Source: an uncultured Oscillospiraceae bacterium
Lineage (GTDB): Bacteria; Bacillota; Clostridia; Oscillospirales; Oscillospiraceae
Reading direction: 5' to 3'
NCBI GenBank assembly: GCA_947624895.1
Contig: CANQMK010000002.1
Location: forward strand, 1-60,300
DNA length: 60,300 bases
In this document: positions 49,985-58,711 of the stretch, piece after piece
Numbering within the stretch: position 1 is the first letter of the stretch
How the letters are laid out: every line of letters starts with the position of its first letter
Translations under genes and position numbers: made by a program
Notes under the pieces: model-generated
What the model was told of the DNA's origin: nothing
Databases searched by the model: none
The model's input: the letters and a program-made list of their open reading frames with translations, nothing else

Positions 49985-52186
49985 ATGAAACGATGGATCT
50001 CTTTCGCGCTGGCGCTGTGTCTGCTGACGGCGCTGTTCCCGCCCGTACAAGCCGCCGCCTCGGCGGACGACAGGGACGAGGTGCTGGCCTGTCTGAAGGC
50101 GCTGGACATCCTGGAGGGGGACGAGACAGGCGATCTGAAGCTGACCGCGCCGGTCACCCGCGCGGCCTTCGCCAAGCTGTTGGCGGCCACCTCCTCCTAC
50201 CGGGACGACCTGGACGGCCAGGGGGCGGGCTACTCGCTCTTCACCGATGTGAAGAGCGGCCATTGGGCCGGCGGATATATCAAGCTGTGCCTGGATAACG
50301 GCTGGATGATCGGCTATACCGACGGCTCCTTCCGCCCGGACGACCCCGTCTCCCTGGAGGAGGCGTGCACCGCCGGCCTGCGGCTGTTGGGCTATGGCAG
50401 CGCCGACCTCTCCGGCCCCTTCCCCACCGCTCAGCTGAACAAGGCCGCCGCCGTGGGACTGCGGGACGGCCTCGCCGCCCAGCAAGGAGAGGAACTGGCC
50501 CGGGAGGACTGCGCGCGGCTCTTTTACAACCTGCTCACCTGCAAGACCGCCCAGGGCCAGGTCTATGCCTCCACGCTGGGCCTCCCGCTGGACAGCGACG
50601 GGGAGGTGGACTATCTGGCGGCGGTGAAGGAGGACCTGGAGGGGCCCTTCCTCAGCGGGGAGACGGCGCCCGCCCTGCCCACCACCCCCGAGGTGATCTA
50701 CCTCAACGGCCAGCGGGTTTCCAACGTTCTCTGGCAGAAGGACGACGTGTACTACTACGCCCACGACTACCTGTGGGTCTACCGGGAGCCGGTCTACGGC
50801 CAGATCTCCGCTCTGAGTCCCACCGTGGCCGACCCTGAGACGGTGAGCGTCAACAACAAGACCTATACGCTGGGCGGCGACGCGGTGAAGGAACAGCTCT
50901 CCGCCCTGGGCTCCAGGGCGGTGGGCGCCAGCGTGACGCTGCTGCTGGGTATGGAGGGCGAGGTGGCCGCCGTCCGCGCCGTCAGCGGGCCCTTTGTGGC
51001 GGGGGACGCCGACACGCTGAGCTTCGCACCCCGGACGGTCTACCGGGACGGCGTGCTCTCCGACAGCGCCGCGCTGTCCCGGTACGACGTCTACTATTAC
51101 AGCGCCGACGAATCCGCCCTGTGGATCTACACCGACCGGGTCTCCGGCAGGATCCAGGCGCTGACGCCCAGCCTGTCGGCCCCCACCGCCGTCACCATCT
51201 CCGGCCAGAGCTACACCCTGGCCACCGACGCCCTGTCCCGGAAGCTGTCCAGCCTCAACGGCAAGTGGACGGATCGGTTCGTCACCCTGCTCCTGGGCAT
51301 GGACGGCACGGTGGTGGAGGTGCTGACTGACCAGGCGGTAGAAGCCACCTACTACGGAGTGGTGCAGTCGGCCGCCAAAACGGCGGCGGACGGCGCGGTG
51401 GAGTGGCAGGTCACCCTTCTGTGTACCGATGGCCGCCAGCACACCTTTTCCACCAGCGCCAGTCAGGACTGGGAGGCGGGCGACCTGACCCGGGTGACGG
51501 TGGACCAGGACGGGGCGGAGTTTGAGTCTCTGCGGAGGCAGTCCCTCTCCGGCGCGGTGGACGCCAACGCCTCCAAGGCGGGCAGTTACGCCTTCGCCGA
51601 CAACATCCAGGTCCTGGACGTGGACGAGGACGGGGACGGCGGGGCGGTGGAGCGTTCGGAGCTGGCGGGGCTGACCCTCACCGAGAGCAACGTGCTCTAC
51701 TACGCGCTGAACGACAACGACCAGGTGGAGCATCTGATCCTGCAAAACGCCACCGAGGTCCTGTGGGAGTACGGCCTGCTGACCGAGGTGGAGACCCAAT
51801 CCCGCAGTTCCATGAGCTACACAAACCAGTACACCATCCTGGTCGACGGCCAGAGCCGGACCTACTCCCTCAGCAACCGGAGCTTCCCCGTCGTGGAGGG
51901 ACAGGGCGTAGCGGTGCGCTTTTCCGCCGCGGGTGAGATCGTCGGGATGCGCGGCCTGACCGCGGTAGAGCTGACCGAGGTCCGGCAGTCCACCGCCACC
52001 GGCGCCGACGGCAAGAGCTATGACCTGGCCGACGAGGTGAGCGTCTGCCTGCGGGACACGGACTGGAGTTACTACCCCCTGGAGCGGGAGGACCTGAAGA
52101 CCTTGAACGCCGCCGACTACGCCTTTACCGGCTACTACGACACGGCGCGGGGGAAGCTCCAGGTCATTCTGGCGCGGAAGAAATAG
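49985..52186 (+). CDS. Secreted SLH-domain surface protein
   Basis: The 733-residue protein has a signal peptide (MKRWISFALALCLLTALFPPVQA), then two SLH-type domains at about 25-140 (LFTDVKSGHWAGGYIKLCLD, GYTDGSFRPDDPVSLEEA). The rest is strand-rich with a repeated unit (DDVYYYAHDYLWVYREPVYGQ and YDVYYYSADESALWIYTDRV). SLH domains bind secondary cell-wall polymers. It lies 14 bp after the exporter permease in the same orientation, so expression is probably shared; whether the exporter acts on it or on a related molecule is unknown. Confidence 0.85.
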   Translation: MKRWISFALALCLLTALFPPVQAAASADDRDEVLACLKALDILEGDETGDLKLTAPVTRAAFAKLLAATSSYRDDLDGQGAGYSLFTDVKSGHWAGGYIKLCLDNGWMIGYTDGSFRPDDPVSLEEACTAGLRLLGYGSADLSGPFPTAQLNKAAAVGLRDGLAAQQGEELAREDCARLFYNLLTCKTAQGQVYASTLGLPLDSDGEVDYLAAVKEDLEGPFLSGETAPALPTTPEVIYLNGQRVSNVLWQKDDVYYYAHDYLWVYREPVYGQISALSPTVADPETVSVNNKTYTLGGDAVKEQLSALGSRAVGASVTLLLGMEGEVAAVRAVSGPFVAGDADTLSFAPRTVYRDGVLSDSAALSRYDVYYYSADESALWIYTDRVSGRIQALTPSLSAPTAVTISGQSYTLATDALSRKLSSLNGKWTDRFVTLLLGMDGTVVEVLTDQAVEATYYGVVQSAAKTAADGAVEWQVTLLCTDGRQHTFSTSASQDWEAGDLTRVTVDQDGAEFESLRRQSLSGAVDANASKAGSYAFADNIQVLDVDEDGDGGAVERSELAGLTLTESNVLYYALNDNDQVEHLILQNATEVLWEYGLLTEVETQSRSSMSYTNQYTILVDGQSRTYSLSNRSFPVVEGQGVAVRFSAAGEIVGMRGLTAVELTEVRQSTATGADGKSYDLADEVSVCLRDTDWSYYPLEREDLKTLNAADYAFTGYYDTARGKLQVILARKK

Positions 52187-52224
52187 CGCCGGGAGGGCGC
52201 TTTGCCTCGGGACACGGAGAAAAG

Positions 52225-52262
52225 AGGCGGGCGCGGCTGACAGCCGCGCCCGCCTCGCGCTT
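52225..52262 (+). terminator. Probable terminator after the exporter/SLH operon
   Basis: AGGCGGGCGCGGCTG can pair with CAGCCGCGCCCGCCT with a loop of one base (ACA region partly opened), and CGCGCTTTT follows. The T-run is short and offset, so efficiency is uncertain. Confidence 0.6.
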
Positions 52263-52405
52263 TTGTCAAGGCGTGGAGATCAGAGCTGGAAGCTCCGCCC
52301 GCCCCGGTTTTCCAAATCATACCGCCCGCCCCCGCCGCATATCCAAAAGCCGCCTGACCATACTAATGTTTGTCAAACAGAAAAAAGGCAGGAGGAGTTC
52401 CTTTG

Positions 52406-52585
52406 ATGAAAGCGACCGGCGTCGTAAGACGCATCGACGACCTGGGGCGGATCGTCATCCCCAAGGAGATCCGCCGCACCATGCGCATCCGGGAGGGCGA
52501 CCCCCCACTGACAACGTTGGAACGCTGGGAACGCTTCTGCCTCGGGATGCTCAAACTGGAAAAACGGGCGGGATTTGGTACATAA
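52406..52585 (+). pseudogene. Truncated AbrB/SpoVT-like transition regulator
   Basis: The first 32 residues match the SpoVT/AbrB N-terminal swapped-hairpin domain closely (MKATGVVRRIDDLGRIVIPK, then EIRRTMRIREGDP), with GGAGGAG upstream of the ATG. After REGDP the sequence changes to unrelated residues and stops at 60 codons. The effector-binding half is missing and the AbrB fold itself is cut short, so the gene is probably non-functional. Confidence 0.75.
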
Positions 52586-52589
52586 AGGC

Positions 52590-52634
52590 GAAACCCCGCC
52601 AAGGAGCTTGTACAAGCCCTTTGGCGGGGTTTCT
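52590..52634 (+). terminator. Rho-independent terminator
   Basis: AAACCCCGCCAA (from 52591) pairs with TTGGCGGGGTTT (to 52632), with a loop of about 18 nt. It is followed by C and a short T-poor tail. It sits just after the abrB remnant. Confidence 0.65.
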
Positions 52635-52817
52635 GACTGACGTGCTTGCTATTTTTCCAGAGTTATTATATAATTCGGCCCAACAGAACAAATCGTAATT
52701 CTTGTGAGACTGCTGACTTTTGTTTTTGCCTTGCGCAAGATAAGGAGTACATTTCTGCCTTGTTGCTGTCAATGATCTCACGCAATATATTTGTTATGAC
52801 AAAGGATGTGCGGCCAA

Positions 52818-53849
52818 ATGAAAAAACAACCAGCGCCCGCCAAAAAGCATTGGCTATTACGCTGTTTTACTTTACATCCATGCCGGTGTTGGCTTTCCTT
52901 ATATATAGTTCTCATTGTTGTCTTTGCCTGCGTTTATAGCTGTCTTCAATGTTGCAATCCCCATGCGTTTTACATCCCCGCCAGCTTAACACAAGATCAA
53001 AAGTGCTCCGCGTTCCGCAAAGAAGTTAAAGATAAAACTCTCTGCGAGTTGTCTGCTCAGAATATAAGCGATTTCACTTTGTTGCGGCTTATGGATGAAG
53101 TAGCGGCGCAACCGCCAGGGGCTACGGTAGCATTTGAAGTGAACCACAATGGGCAGCTTAACGCGCAAGTCCCGGCAGATTCTCCAAGTCCCTCTAACAT
53201 AACTACTAACATGATTACAATCACCGATAGTGCATCGACGCTTGATACATACGATAATAAAATTATCATGTGGGCGGGAGACGATCGTGCGTCTCATCCA
53301 TTAGGTAACGCGTGGGCCGCATATTATACCGAACTGCTCCTGACAAACGGCTATGATGTCTACAGTATCACCAGCAGTCAGGAAGTTCCCGCACTTGTGC
53401 GGTATGGGGAAAGTCGCTTCCCTCTCGCCAAGTATCAGTTGTTGATGGTAAAGGTGAAAAATAGGGATCCAGACATGAAAGACTTAACTCTTGCGCTTTT
53501 CTTTGATTTCAATGCCTTTCATGCTTTATGGCCGACGGATCCTTCAACGCCAGATACCCATGATACAACCGTAAGAGATTTTTATAATATCCTTCCGCAC
53601 TGCTTAAATCACTTAGATGACGCATGGGAGGCAATCGAGACGTCCTTAAATCCTCCCATCGGTTTTTGCGATTTTCTCTATTTTAGCATCATTACGATCA
53701 CCACCACTGGTTACGGGGATATCTTGCCCAATACCACTTACGTCAGATGCCTTGTCTCATTGGAGATTTTGCTTGGAACAATTATATTTGGGCTGTTTTT
53801 GGGAAGTCTCACAGACAAGGTACTTCGTGCTAAAGGGAACGACAGTTAG
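52818..53849 (+). CDS. Potassium-channel-like protein with large insert
   Basis: The 343-residue protein has a membrane segment at about 17-40, then some 240 residues of soluble sequence, then a pore helix and the potassium filter (FSIITITTTGYGDILPNT, filter near 296-301) and a last membrane segment at 308-333. In ordinary two-segment channels the first helix is close to the pore; here a whole domain separates them, presumably outside the cell. Base composition is far lower in GC than the neighbours, indicating transfer. The ATG at 52818 is preferred by weak AAGGA spacing; ATG at 52806 is possible. The C-terminal tail appears frameshifted (see 53849-53950). Confidence 0.75.
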   Translation: MKKQPAPAKKHWLLRCFTLHPCRCWLSLYIVLIVVFACVYSCLQCCNPHAFYIPASLTQDQKCSAFRKEVKDKTLCELSAQNISDFTLLRLMDEVAAQPPGATVAFEVNHNGQLNAQVPADSPSPSNITTNMITITDSASTLDTYDNKIIMWAGDDRASHPLGNAWAAYYTELLLTNGYDVYSITSSQEVPALVRYGESRFPLAKYQLLMVKVKNRDPDMKDLTLALFFDFNAFHALWPTDPSTPDTHDTTVRDFYNILPHCLNHLDDAWEAIETSLNPPIGFCDFLYFSIITITTTGYGDILPNTTYVRCLVSLEILLGTIIFGLFLGSLTDKVLRAKGNDS

Positions 53850-53950
53850 CCGCTCCCCTGAAGCCTGTAGCCGAGGATGAAGGATCCCTAGAACAGGGTT
53901 TGGATACACAAGCAAGCACGCCCTCAGAAACAGAGGAAAATGAGCAGTAA
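53849..53950 (+). other. Apparent lost C-terminal tail of the channel gene
   Basis: In the -1 frame directly after the channel stop, about 34 codons read as an acidic tail (PVAEDEGSLEQGLDTQ, TPSETEENEQ) ending in TAA. One extra or missing base before the TAG at 53847 would join it to the channel. It has no start of its own. Confidence 0.45.
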
Positions 53951-53960
53951 ATGGCACGCG

Positions 53961-54010
53961 ACCGCGGCTGTCTCACAATGACGGGAGACAGCCGCGGTTT
54001 CTTCTTCTGG
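53961..54010 (+). terminator. Rho-independent terminator
   Basis: ACCGCGGCTGTCTC pairs with GAGACAGCCGCGGT (loop about 9 nt) and is followed by TTCTTCTTC. It closes the channel transcript. Confidence 0.8.
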
Positions 54011-54308
54011 GAGTCTTGCAAACTGTTTGGGCCATGGCTCCTTTAAAACAGAATTACCGCAAAAAGAAAAAGCAAATAAATGCGGCGGCTTGGGTGTCGA
54101 CAAAGGCGCAGGAAGAGGCTCGGCAGATGCTTGTCCCGCAGACGCTTGGCGTGAGGGATAGCCGCGTCATCTTGAGCAAGTGGTCCGGCAAGGGCCTTGG
54201 CCATCTGTTGCTGACAGGGGCGGGCCGGGGGATGGTCGCGCGGGGTGGCGTTGACTTTTCTTTGCTGGCACGGTATCATAGAGCCATCCGCGGTGAGGGG
54301 GTGATGGG
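54011..54308. other. Intergenic stretch with no supported gene
   Basis: Nearly 300 bp between the channel terminator and the next regulator gene. A 98-codon plus frame crosses it, but it lacks a ribosome site, has no recognisable motif and runs into the regulator start. I see no clear promoter here. Confidence 0.5.
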
Positions 54309-54983
54309 GTGAGTCGGGTTTTGGTCATTGACGACGATGTGCACATTGGGGATATTTTGGAAGAACTGCTGACGCGGGAGGGCCACGCCGTCTCCCGGGC
54401 TTATTCGGGCACCGAGGCGCTGTTGGCGCTGGACGCGGCGCGGCCGGATCTGGCGCTGCTGGATCTGATGCTGCCGGGGCTGTCCGGGGAACAGGTGTTG
54501 CCCAAGCTCCGGGGGATCCCCGTCATCGTTCTGTCCGCCAAGGCGGACGTGGACAGCAAGGTGTCCCTCCTGCTCTCCGGCGCGGCGGACTACGTCACCA
54601 AGCCCTTCGACAGCCGGGAGCTGCTGGCCCGGGTGGCCGCCGCCCTGCGGAGATCCGCCCCGGCGGAGGACGCCCCCCTGACCTGGGGCCCCATCCGCCT
54701 GGACCCCACCGCCCGGCAGGCGTCCGTGGAGGGGAGACAACTGCGCCTGACCCGCACGGAGTACACCATCCTCCGCCTGCTCATGGCCAATCCCGCCCAG
54801 GTGGTCACCAAGTCCCTTCTGCTGGAGCGGGTGGCCGACGACACCCCCGACTGCACCGAGAACTCCCTCAAGACCCACGTGAGCAATCTGCGGAAAAAGC
54901 TCCGGGACGCCGGGGCGGGGGACCCCATCCAGGCGGTGTGGGGCATCGGGTTCAAACTGCGGGAAAACCTTGACGAAATCTGA
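54309..54983 (+). CDS. OmpR/VanR-family response regulator
   Basis: The 224-residue regulator has a receiver (VLVIDDDVHIG; LALLDLMLPGLSGEQVL; ADYVTKPF) and a winged-helix DNA-binding domain (LRLTRTEYTILRLLMANPAQ, HVSNLRKKL, AVWGIGFKL). GTG start with GAGGGGGTGATGG upstream. It heads a LanFEG/antimicrobial-peptide-type ABC operon; its likely kinase is at 59029. It probably binds the 12-bp repeats just after its stop. Confidence 0.92.
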   Translation: MSRVLVIDDDVHIGDILEELLTREGHAVSRAYSGTEALLALDAARPDLALLDLMLPGLSGEQVLPKLRGIPVIVLSAKADVDSKVSLLLSGAADYVTKPFDSRELLARVAAALRRSAPAEDAPLTWGPIRLDPTARQASVEGRQLRLTRTEYTILRLLMANPAQVVTKSLLLERVADDTPDCTENSLKTHVSNLRKKLRDAGAGDPIQAVWGIGFKLRENLDEI

Positions 54984-54987
54984 ACGA

Positions 54988-55023
54988 TTTTCTTGACCGT
55001 TTTCTTGACCGTTTCCTGTTACC
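54988..55023 (+). promoter_or_regulatory. Tandem 12-bp direct repeats, candidate operator
   Basis: TTTTCTTGACCG occurs twice in tandem (54988-54999, 55000-55011), followed by a weaker TTTCCTGTTACC (55012-55023). The repeats also contain TTGACC, so they may overlap a -35 element of the ATPase gene at 55056. The place and form suit binding by the regulator encoded immediately upstream. Confidence 0.6.
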
Positions 55024-55055
55024 ATGGGGCCATCCGAGCAAAGGAGGTCCAAATC

Positions 55056-55970
55056 ATGACGCCTGTATTGACCACCAGCGGCCTGACCAAGCGGTACGGC
55101 AGATCCGCCGCCCTGGACGGCCTCACCATGACGGTGCCCCGAGGGGCCATCTACGGCTTCGTGGGGCGCAACGGCGCGGGCAAGACCACCCTCATCCGGG
55201 TCATCTGCGGCCTGCAAGCCCCCACCGCCGGCGAATACGCCCTCTACGGCGTGGACAGCCGGGACCGAAAGATCGCCAAGTCCCGCCGACGGATGGGCGC
55301 GGTGGTGGAGACCCCGTCCATCTACCTGGATATGTCCGCCGCGGACAACCTGAAACAGCAGTACCGCATCCTGGGCCTGCCCGACTTCACCGGCGTGCCG
55401 GAGCTGTTGGAACTGGTGGGCCTGGAGGACACGGGGCGAAAGAAGGCCCGCAACTTCTCCCTGGGCATGAAACAGCGGCTGGGCATCGCCGTGGCCCTGG
55501 CCGGGGACCCGGACTTCCTGGTGCTGGACGAGCCCATCAACGGCCTGGACCCCCAGGGCATCATCGAGATCCGGGAACTGATTTTGAAGCTGAACCGGGA
55601 GCGGCAGATCACCGTGCTCATCTCCAGCCACATCCTGGACGAGCTGTCCCGGCTCGCCACCCACTACGGCTTCATCGACCACGGCCGCATGGTGCGGGAG
55701 ATGAGCGCGGAGGAACTGGAGACCGCCGCCCGGAAGTGTATGCGCCTCACCGTGTCCGACACGGCGGCCCTGGCCCTGGTGCTGGACGGCATGGGGGCGG
55801 CGTACAAGATCCTCTCCGACCACCAGGCCGACGTGTACGCCAAGCTGAACGTGACCCAGCTTACCCTAGCCCTGGCGGAGCGGGGCTGTGAGGTGCGCTC
55901 CATCGAGGAGCGGGACGAGAGCCTGGAGAGCTTCTTCATCAACCTGGTGGGGGGTGGCCGGGATGTGTAA
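55056..55970 (+). CDS. ABC transporter ATPase, lantibiotic-immunity/bacitracin-type
   Basis: The 304-residue ATPase has Walker A (VGRNGAGKTTL), signature (FSLGMKQRLGIAVALAG), Walker B (FLVLDEPINGLDPQG) and a C-terminal extension typical of BcrA/LanF-type exporters (ERDESLESFFINLVGG). It powers the ABC-2-type permeases that follow. AAAGGAGGTCC precedes the ATG; the permease gene overlaps its end by eight bases. Confidence 0.94.
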   Translation: MTPVLTTSGLTKRYGRSAALDGLTMTVPRGAIYGFVGRNGAGKTTLIRVICGLQAPTAGEYALYGVDSRDRKIAKSRRRMGAVVETPSIYLDMSAADNLKQQYRILGLPDFTGVPELLELVGLEDTGRKKARNFSLGMKQRLGIAVALAGDPDFLVLDEPINGLDPQGIIEIRELILKLNRERQITVLISSHILDELSRLATHYGFIDHGRMVREMSAEELETAARKCMRLTVSDTAALALVLDGMGAAYKILSDHQADVYAKLNVTQLTLALAERGCEVRSIEERDESLESFFINLVGGGRDV

Positions 55971-56796
55971 CCTCCTGTCCGCCGGACTCATGCGTCTGCG
56001 AAAGGCGCCGGCGTTCTGGCTGTGCGCCCTGGGGACCTTTCTGGTCGCCCTGGCCCACATCTACCAGGGGAGCCAGTCGGTGGCCGCCATGGGGGCGTCC
56101 GGGTACGCCGTGGGCCTGGAGCGCGTCTACTTTGAGCTGGCCCCCTACCTGGGGGCGGTCATCGCCGTCTTCGTCAGCCTGTTTTTGGGCACGGAGTACG
56201 CAGGCGGCGCCATCCGCAACAAGCTGGTGGTGGGCTTCTCCCGCCGGACGGTGTATCTGTCCCACTTCCTCACCTGCGCCCTGGCCGGGCTGTGCTTCGC
56301 CGGGCTGTGGCTGTTGGGCGGCCTGCCGGGCCTGCTGTGGGGCGGCGGCTTCCGCCTGGCGCCGGCGGAGCTGGCGGGCTACCTCCTGGCGGCCCTGGCG
56401 CTCAGCGTCTCTTTCGCCGCCATTTTCACCCTGGTGGGCACTCTCTGCCGGAACAGGGCCGTGACGGTGGTGCTGGCCCTGCTTTTGTGGACGGCACTCA
56501 TCCTGGCGGCCAGCGCCCTCAACGACCGGCTGAGCGAGCCGGAGTTCAGCGGCGGCATGGCCATGATCGACGGCGCGTTCGTCCTGACGCCTGACACGCC
56601 CAACCCCCTGTACCTCTCCGGCCCGGCCCGGACCGCCGCCCGGTGGCTGTTCCGCCTGCTGCCCACCGGGCAGGCCATCGCCATGACCGACGCCCACCTG
56701 GAGGCCCCCGCTCTGTGCGCGGCCCTGTCCCTCCTGCTGGCCGGGGCCGTGACCATGGTTGGCCTGGCCCTGTTCCGGCGGAAGGACTTGAAGTGA
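55963..56796 (+). CDS. ABC-2-type permease 1
   Basis: The 277-residue permease has six predicted membrane segments and the hallmark cytoplasmic stretch (EYAGGAIRNKLVVGFSRR) of BcrB/LanE-type permeases, ending FRRKDLK. It overlaps the ATPase gene, indicating coupled translation. Confidence 0.9.
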   Translation: MCNLLSAGLMRLRKAPAFWLCALGTFLVALAHIYQGSQSVAAMGASGYAVGLERVYFELAPYLGAVIAVFVSLFLGTEYAGGAIRNKLVVGFSRRTVYLSHFLTCALAGLCFAGLWLLGGLPGLLWGGGFRLAPAELAGYLLAALALSVSFAAIFTLVGTLCRNRAVTVVLALLLWTALILAASALNDRLSEPEFSGGMAMIDGAFVLTPDTPNPLYLSGPARTAARWLFRLLPTGQAIAMTDAHLEAPALCAALSLLLAGAVTMVGLALFRRKDLK

Positions 56797-56808
56797 GGGG
56801 GCGAGGGG

Positions 56809-57597
56809 ATGAAGGACCTTCTTTGCGCCGAACTGATCCGCCTGCGGCGGAGCCCCGGCCTGTGGGCGGCGGCCGTGCTGTCCCTGGCCTTCTCTGTGTC
56901 CATGCTGTTTTCCTGGCGCCGCTCCAACCAGATGTTCCTCGCCATGGGCGACGAGAGCCGCATCCTCCACACGGAGGACTTCCTGTTCTGCCACGCCAGG
57001 TATCTGAGCTATCTCATCGCCGGGTTTGGCGCTTTGTACCTGGGGGCGGAGTTCTCCAGCGGTGGGGTGCGAAATAAGATCGCCCGGGGCGTTTCCCGGA
57101 CGAGGGTGTACCTGTCCCACCTGATCGCCGTGGCGCTGGGCGGGTCTGTGGTCTGCGCCGTTCCCCCGGCGGTGAGCTTGATGGTGGGACTGCCCCTCTA
57201 CGGCCCGCCCACCGTGGGCGCGGGCACGATCCTGGCCGCTCTCGCCGGGACGCTGGTCACCGCCCTGGCCCTGTCCGCCCTGTTTACCGCCATCGTCACG
57301 GCCCTGGGCGGCAGGGCGGCGGCTGTCGTCCCCTGCGCGGCCCTGGCGCTGGCGGACTATATGGCCGCCAGCGAGATCAAACTCTACCTGCTCCGGTGCG
57401 AACAGCTGCCCGGGGCGGACGCCCGCTGGTACGGCCTGTGCCGTCTGCTGTACGATCTTCTGCCCGCCGGCCAGCTGGCCCAATACGCCGCCCTGGAGAC
57501 GGGGGATCTCCCCGCCATGGTCGGGTACGCCCTGGCGCTGGCCGCCCTGTCCGCCGCCGTGGGGCCGGCCCTGTTTCGGCGGCAGGAGTTGAGATAA
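56809..57597 (+). CDS. ABC-2-type permease 2
   Basis: The 262-residue paralogue of the previous permease has six predicted membrane segments and the matching motif (EFSSGGVRNKIARGVSRTRV), ending FRRQELR. GAGGGGGCGAGGGG is the ribosome site. Paired different permeases are usual in lantibiotic-immunity exporters. Confidence 0.9.
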   Translation: MKDLLCAELIRLRRSPGLWAAAVLSLAFSVSMLFSWRRSNQMFLAMGDESRILHTEDFLFCHARYLSYLIAGFGALYLGAEFSSGGVRNKIARGVSRTRVYLSHLIAVALGGSVVCAVPPAVSLMVGLPLYGPPTVGAGTILAALAGTLVTALALSALFTAIVTALGGRAAAVVPCAALALADYMAASEIKLYLLRCEQLPGADARWYGLCRLLYDLLPAGQLAQYAALETGDLPAMVGYALALAALSAAVGPALFRRQELR

Positions 57598-57609
57598 GGA
57601 GGCGAGAGA

Positions 57610-58377
57610 GTGAAAAGTCTGTTATCCTCGTATGTTTCCCGGCTTGGGAAGAGCCGGGTGTTCTGGCTCTGCGCCGCGGCCATGGCGGCCCTGGCCGTCC
57701 GGCGGGGCGCGGCGGAATTTCGCGTCTTCGGCCAGCCCCTCATGGACCGCTGGTCGCTCACCCTGTTTGGCGATGTACAATACCAGCTGCCCTGCATCCT
57801 TGCCATCTTTGCCGCCCTGTTCCTGGGCGGGGAGTACACCGGCGGCGCGGTACGCAACAAGCTGATCGTGGGTCGCGCCCGGTGGGGGGTGTATTGCTCC
57901 GCGCTCCTCACCGTGTCGGCGGTGGCGGTGTCGCTGGCCCTGCTCTATACCGGCGTGACGGCGGGCCTGTGCCGGCTGGCCCACGGCCCCATGCCGGACC
58001 CCTCCCAAGTGCCGGTCTACCTGGCGGCGGTGTTGTTGGTGTGTGTCGCCTGGAGCGCCTTGTTCACCGCCGTGGGGCTGAACTGCACCCGGCCCGCCGT
58101 CTCCGTGGTGGTCTGCCTGGCCGTGGTGGGGGTCACCTTTGTGGCCTGCGCCCGCTTTTTCGCCGCGGATATCATCCTCCACAACAACGGCCCGGAGACG
58201 GCCCTCTCCCGGTTCTTCTATAATCTGCTGCCCATCGGCCAGGGGAACCAACTGCGGATCATCGGCGCCAATAACCTGAGCGATCCGCCGGAGACCCTGA
58301 TGCCCTATTCGGCGCTGTTCATCGCCCTGACCACCGCCGCGGGCCTGACGCTGTTCCGGCGAAAAAATTTGAAGTAA
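57610..58377 (+). CDS. ABC-2-type permease 3
   Basis: This is a third 255-residue paralogue with the shared motif (EYTGGAVRNKLIVGRARW) and C-terminus FRRKNLK. GTG start with AAGGAGGCGAGAGA. Three permeases with one ATPase suggests either alternative transporter pairs or a recent duplication. Confidence 0.88.
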   Translation: MKSLLSSYVSRLGKSRVFWLCAAAMAALAVRRGAAEFRVFGQPLMDRWSLTLFGDVQYQLPCILAIFAALFLGGEYTGGAVRNKLIVGRARWGVYCSALLTVSAVAVSLALLYTGVTAGLCRLAHGPMPDPSQVPVYLAAVLLVCVAWSALFTAVGLNCTRPAVSVVVCLAVVGVTFVACARFFAADIILHNNGPETALSRFFYNLLPIGQGNQLRIIGANNLSDPPETLMPYSALFIALTTAAGLTLFRRKNLK

Positions 58378-58382
58378 GACGC

Positions 58383-58407
58383 AAAAAGCCGCCCCACCCG
58401 GGGCGGC
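58383..58407 (-). terminator. Terminator of the toxin-antitoxin operon
   Basis: The stem GCCGCCCC/GGGGCGGC (58388-58395 with 58400-58407) is followed on the minus strand by TTTTT. It lies nine bases after the antitoxin stop. Confidence 0.75.
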
Positions 58408-58415
58408 CATGCGCT

Positions 58416-58700
58416 TTATTTGGACAGCTTATAGAGCATATACTGGTTCAGGCTCACGCCCTCCAGCTTCGCGGCCTCCTTCAGCGATTTGTGGAGACTG
58501 CGGGGGATACGCAGGACCAAGCGCCCGCTGTACTCCTCCAACTGCCGTTTGTACTCCTCCAGCGTGACGGTAGACCCGTCGTCCATCGCCTCCGCCTCGG
58601 CCAGAGAAGCCTCCTCCTCCGGCGTCAGCGTCTCCGGCTCCTGGGCGCCGATCTCCGCGAATCTGCGCTCGATCTCCCCGGGCGTCAACTCCCGTTTCAT
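58416..58700 (-). CDS. RHH-type antitoxin (HicB/RelB-like C-terminus)
   Basis: The 94-residue protein has an acidic N-terminal half (PETLTPEEEASLAEAEAMDD) and a C-terminal ribbon-helix-helix region (SGRLVLRIPRSLHKSLKEAA, SLNQYMLYKLSK). Arc-type DNA binders of this form repress their own operon and neutralise the partner toxin. It is encoded after the toxin, with GAGGAGGTACGCT upstream of the ATG. Confidence 0.85.
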   Translation of the reverse strand: MKRELTPGEIERRFAEIGAQEPETLTPEEEASLAEAEAMDDGSTVTLEEYKRQLEEYSGRLVLRIPRSLHKSLKEAAKLEGVSLNQYMLYKLSK

Positions 58701-58711
58701 AGCGTACCTCC

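Noticed and set aside
54016..54312. 98-codon frame before the second OmpR-type regulator
   Set aside because: No ribosome site, no recognisable motif, atypical composition, and it ends inside the regulator start.
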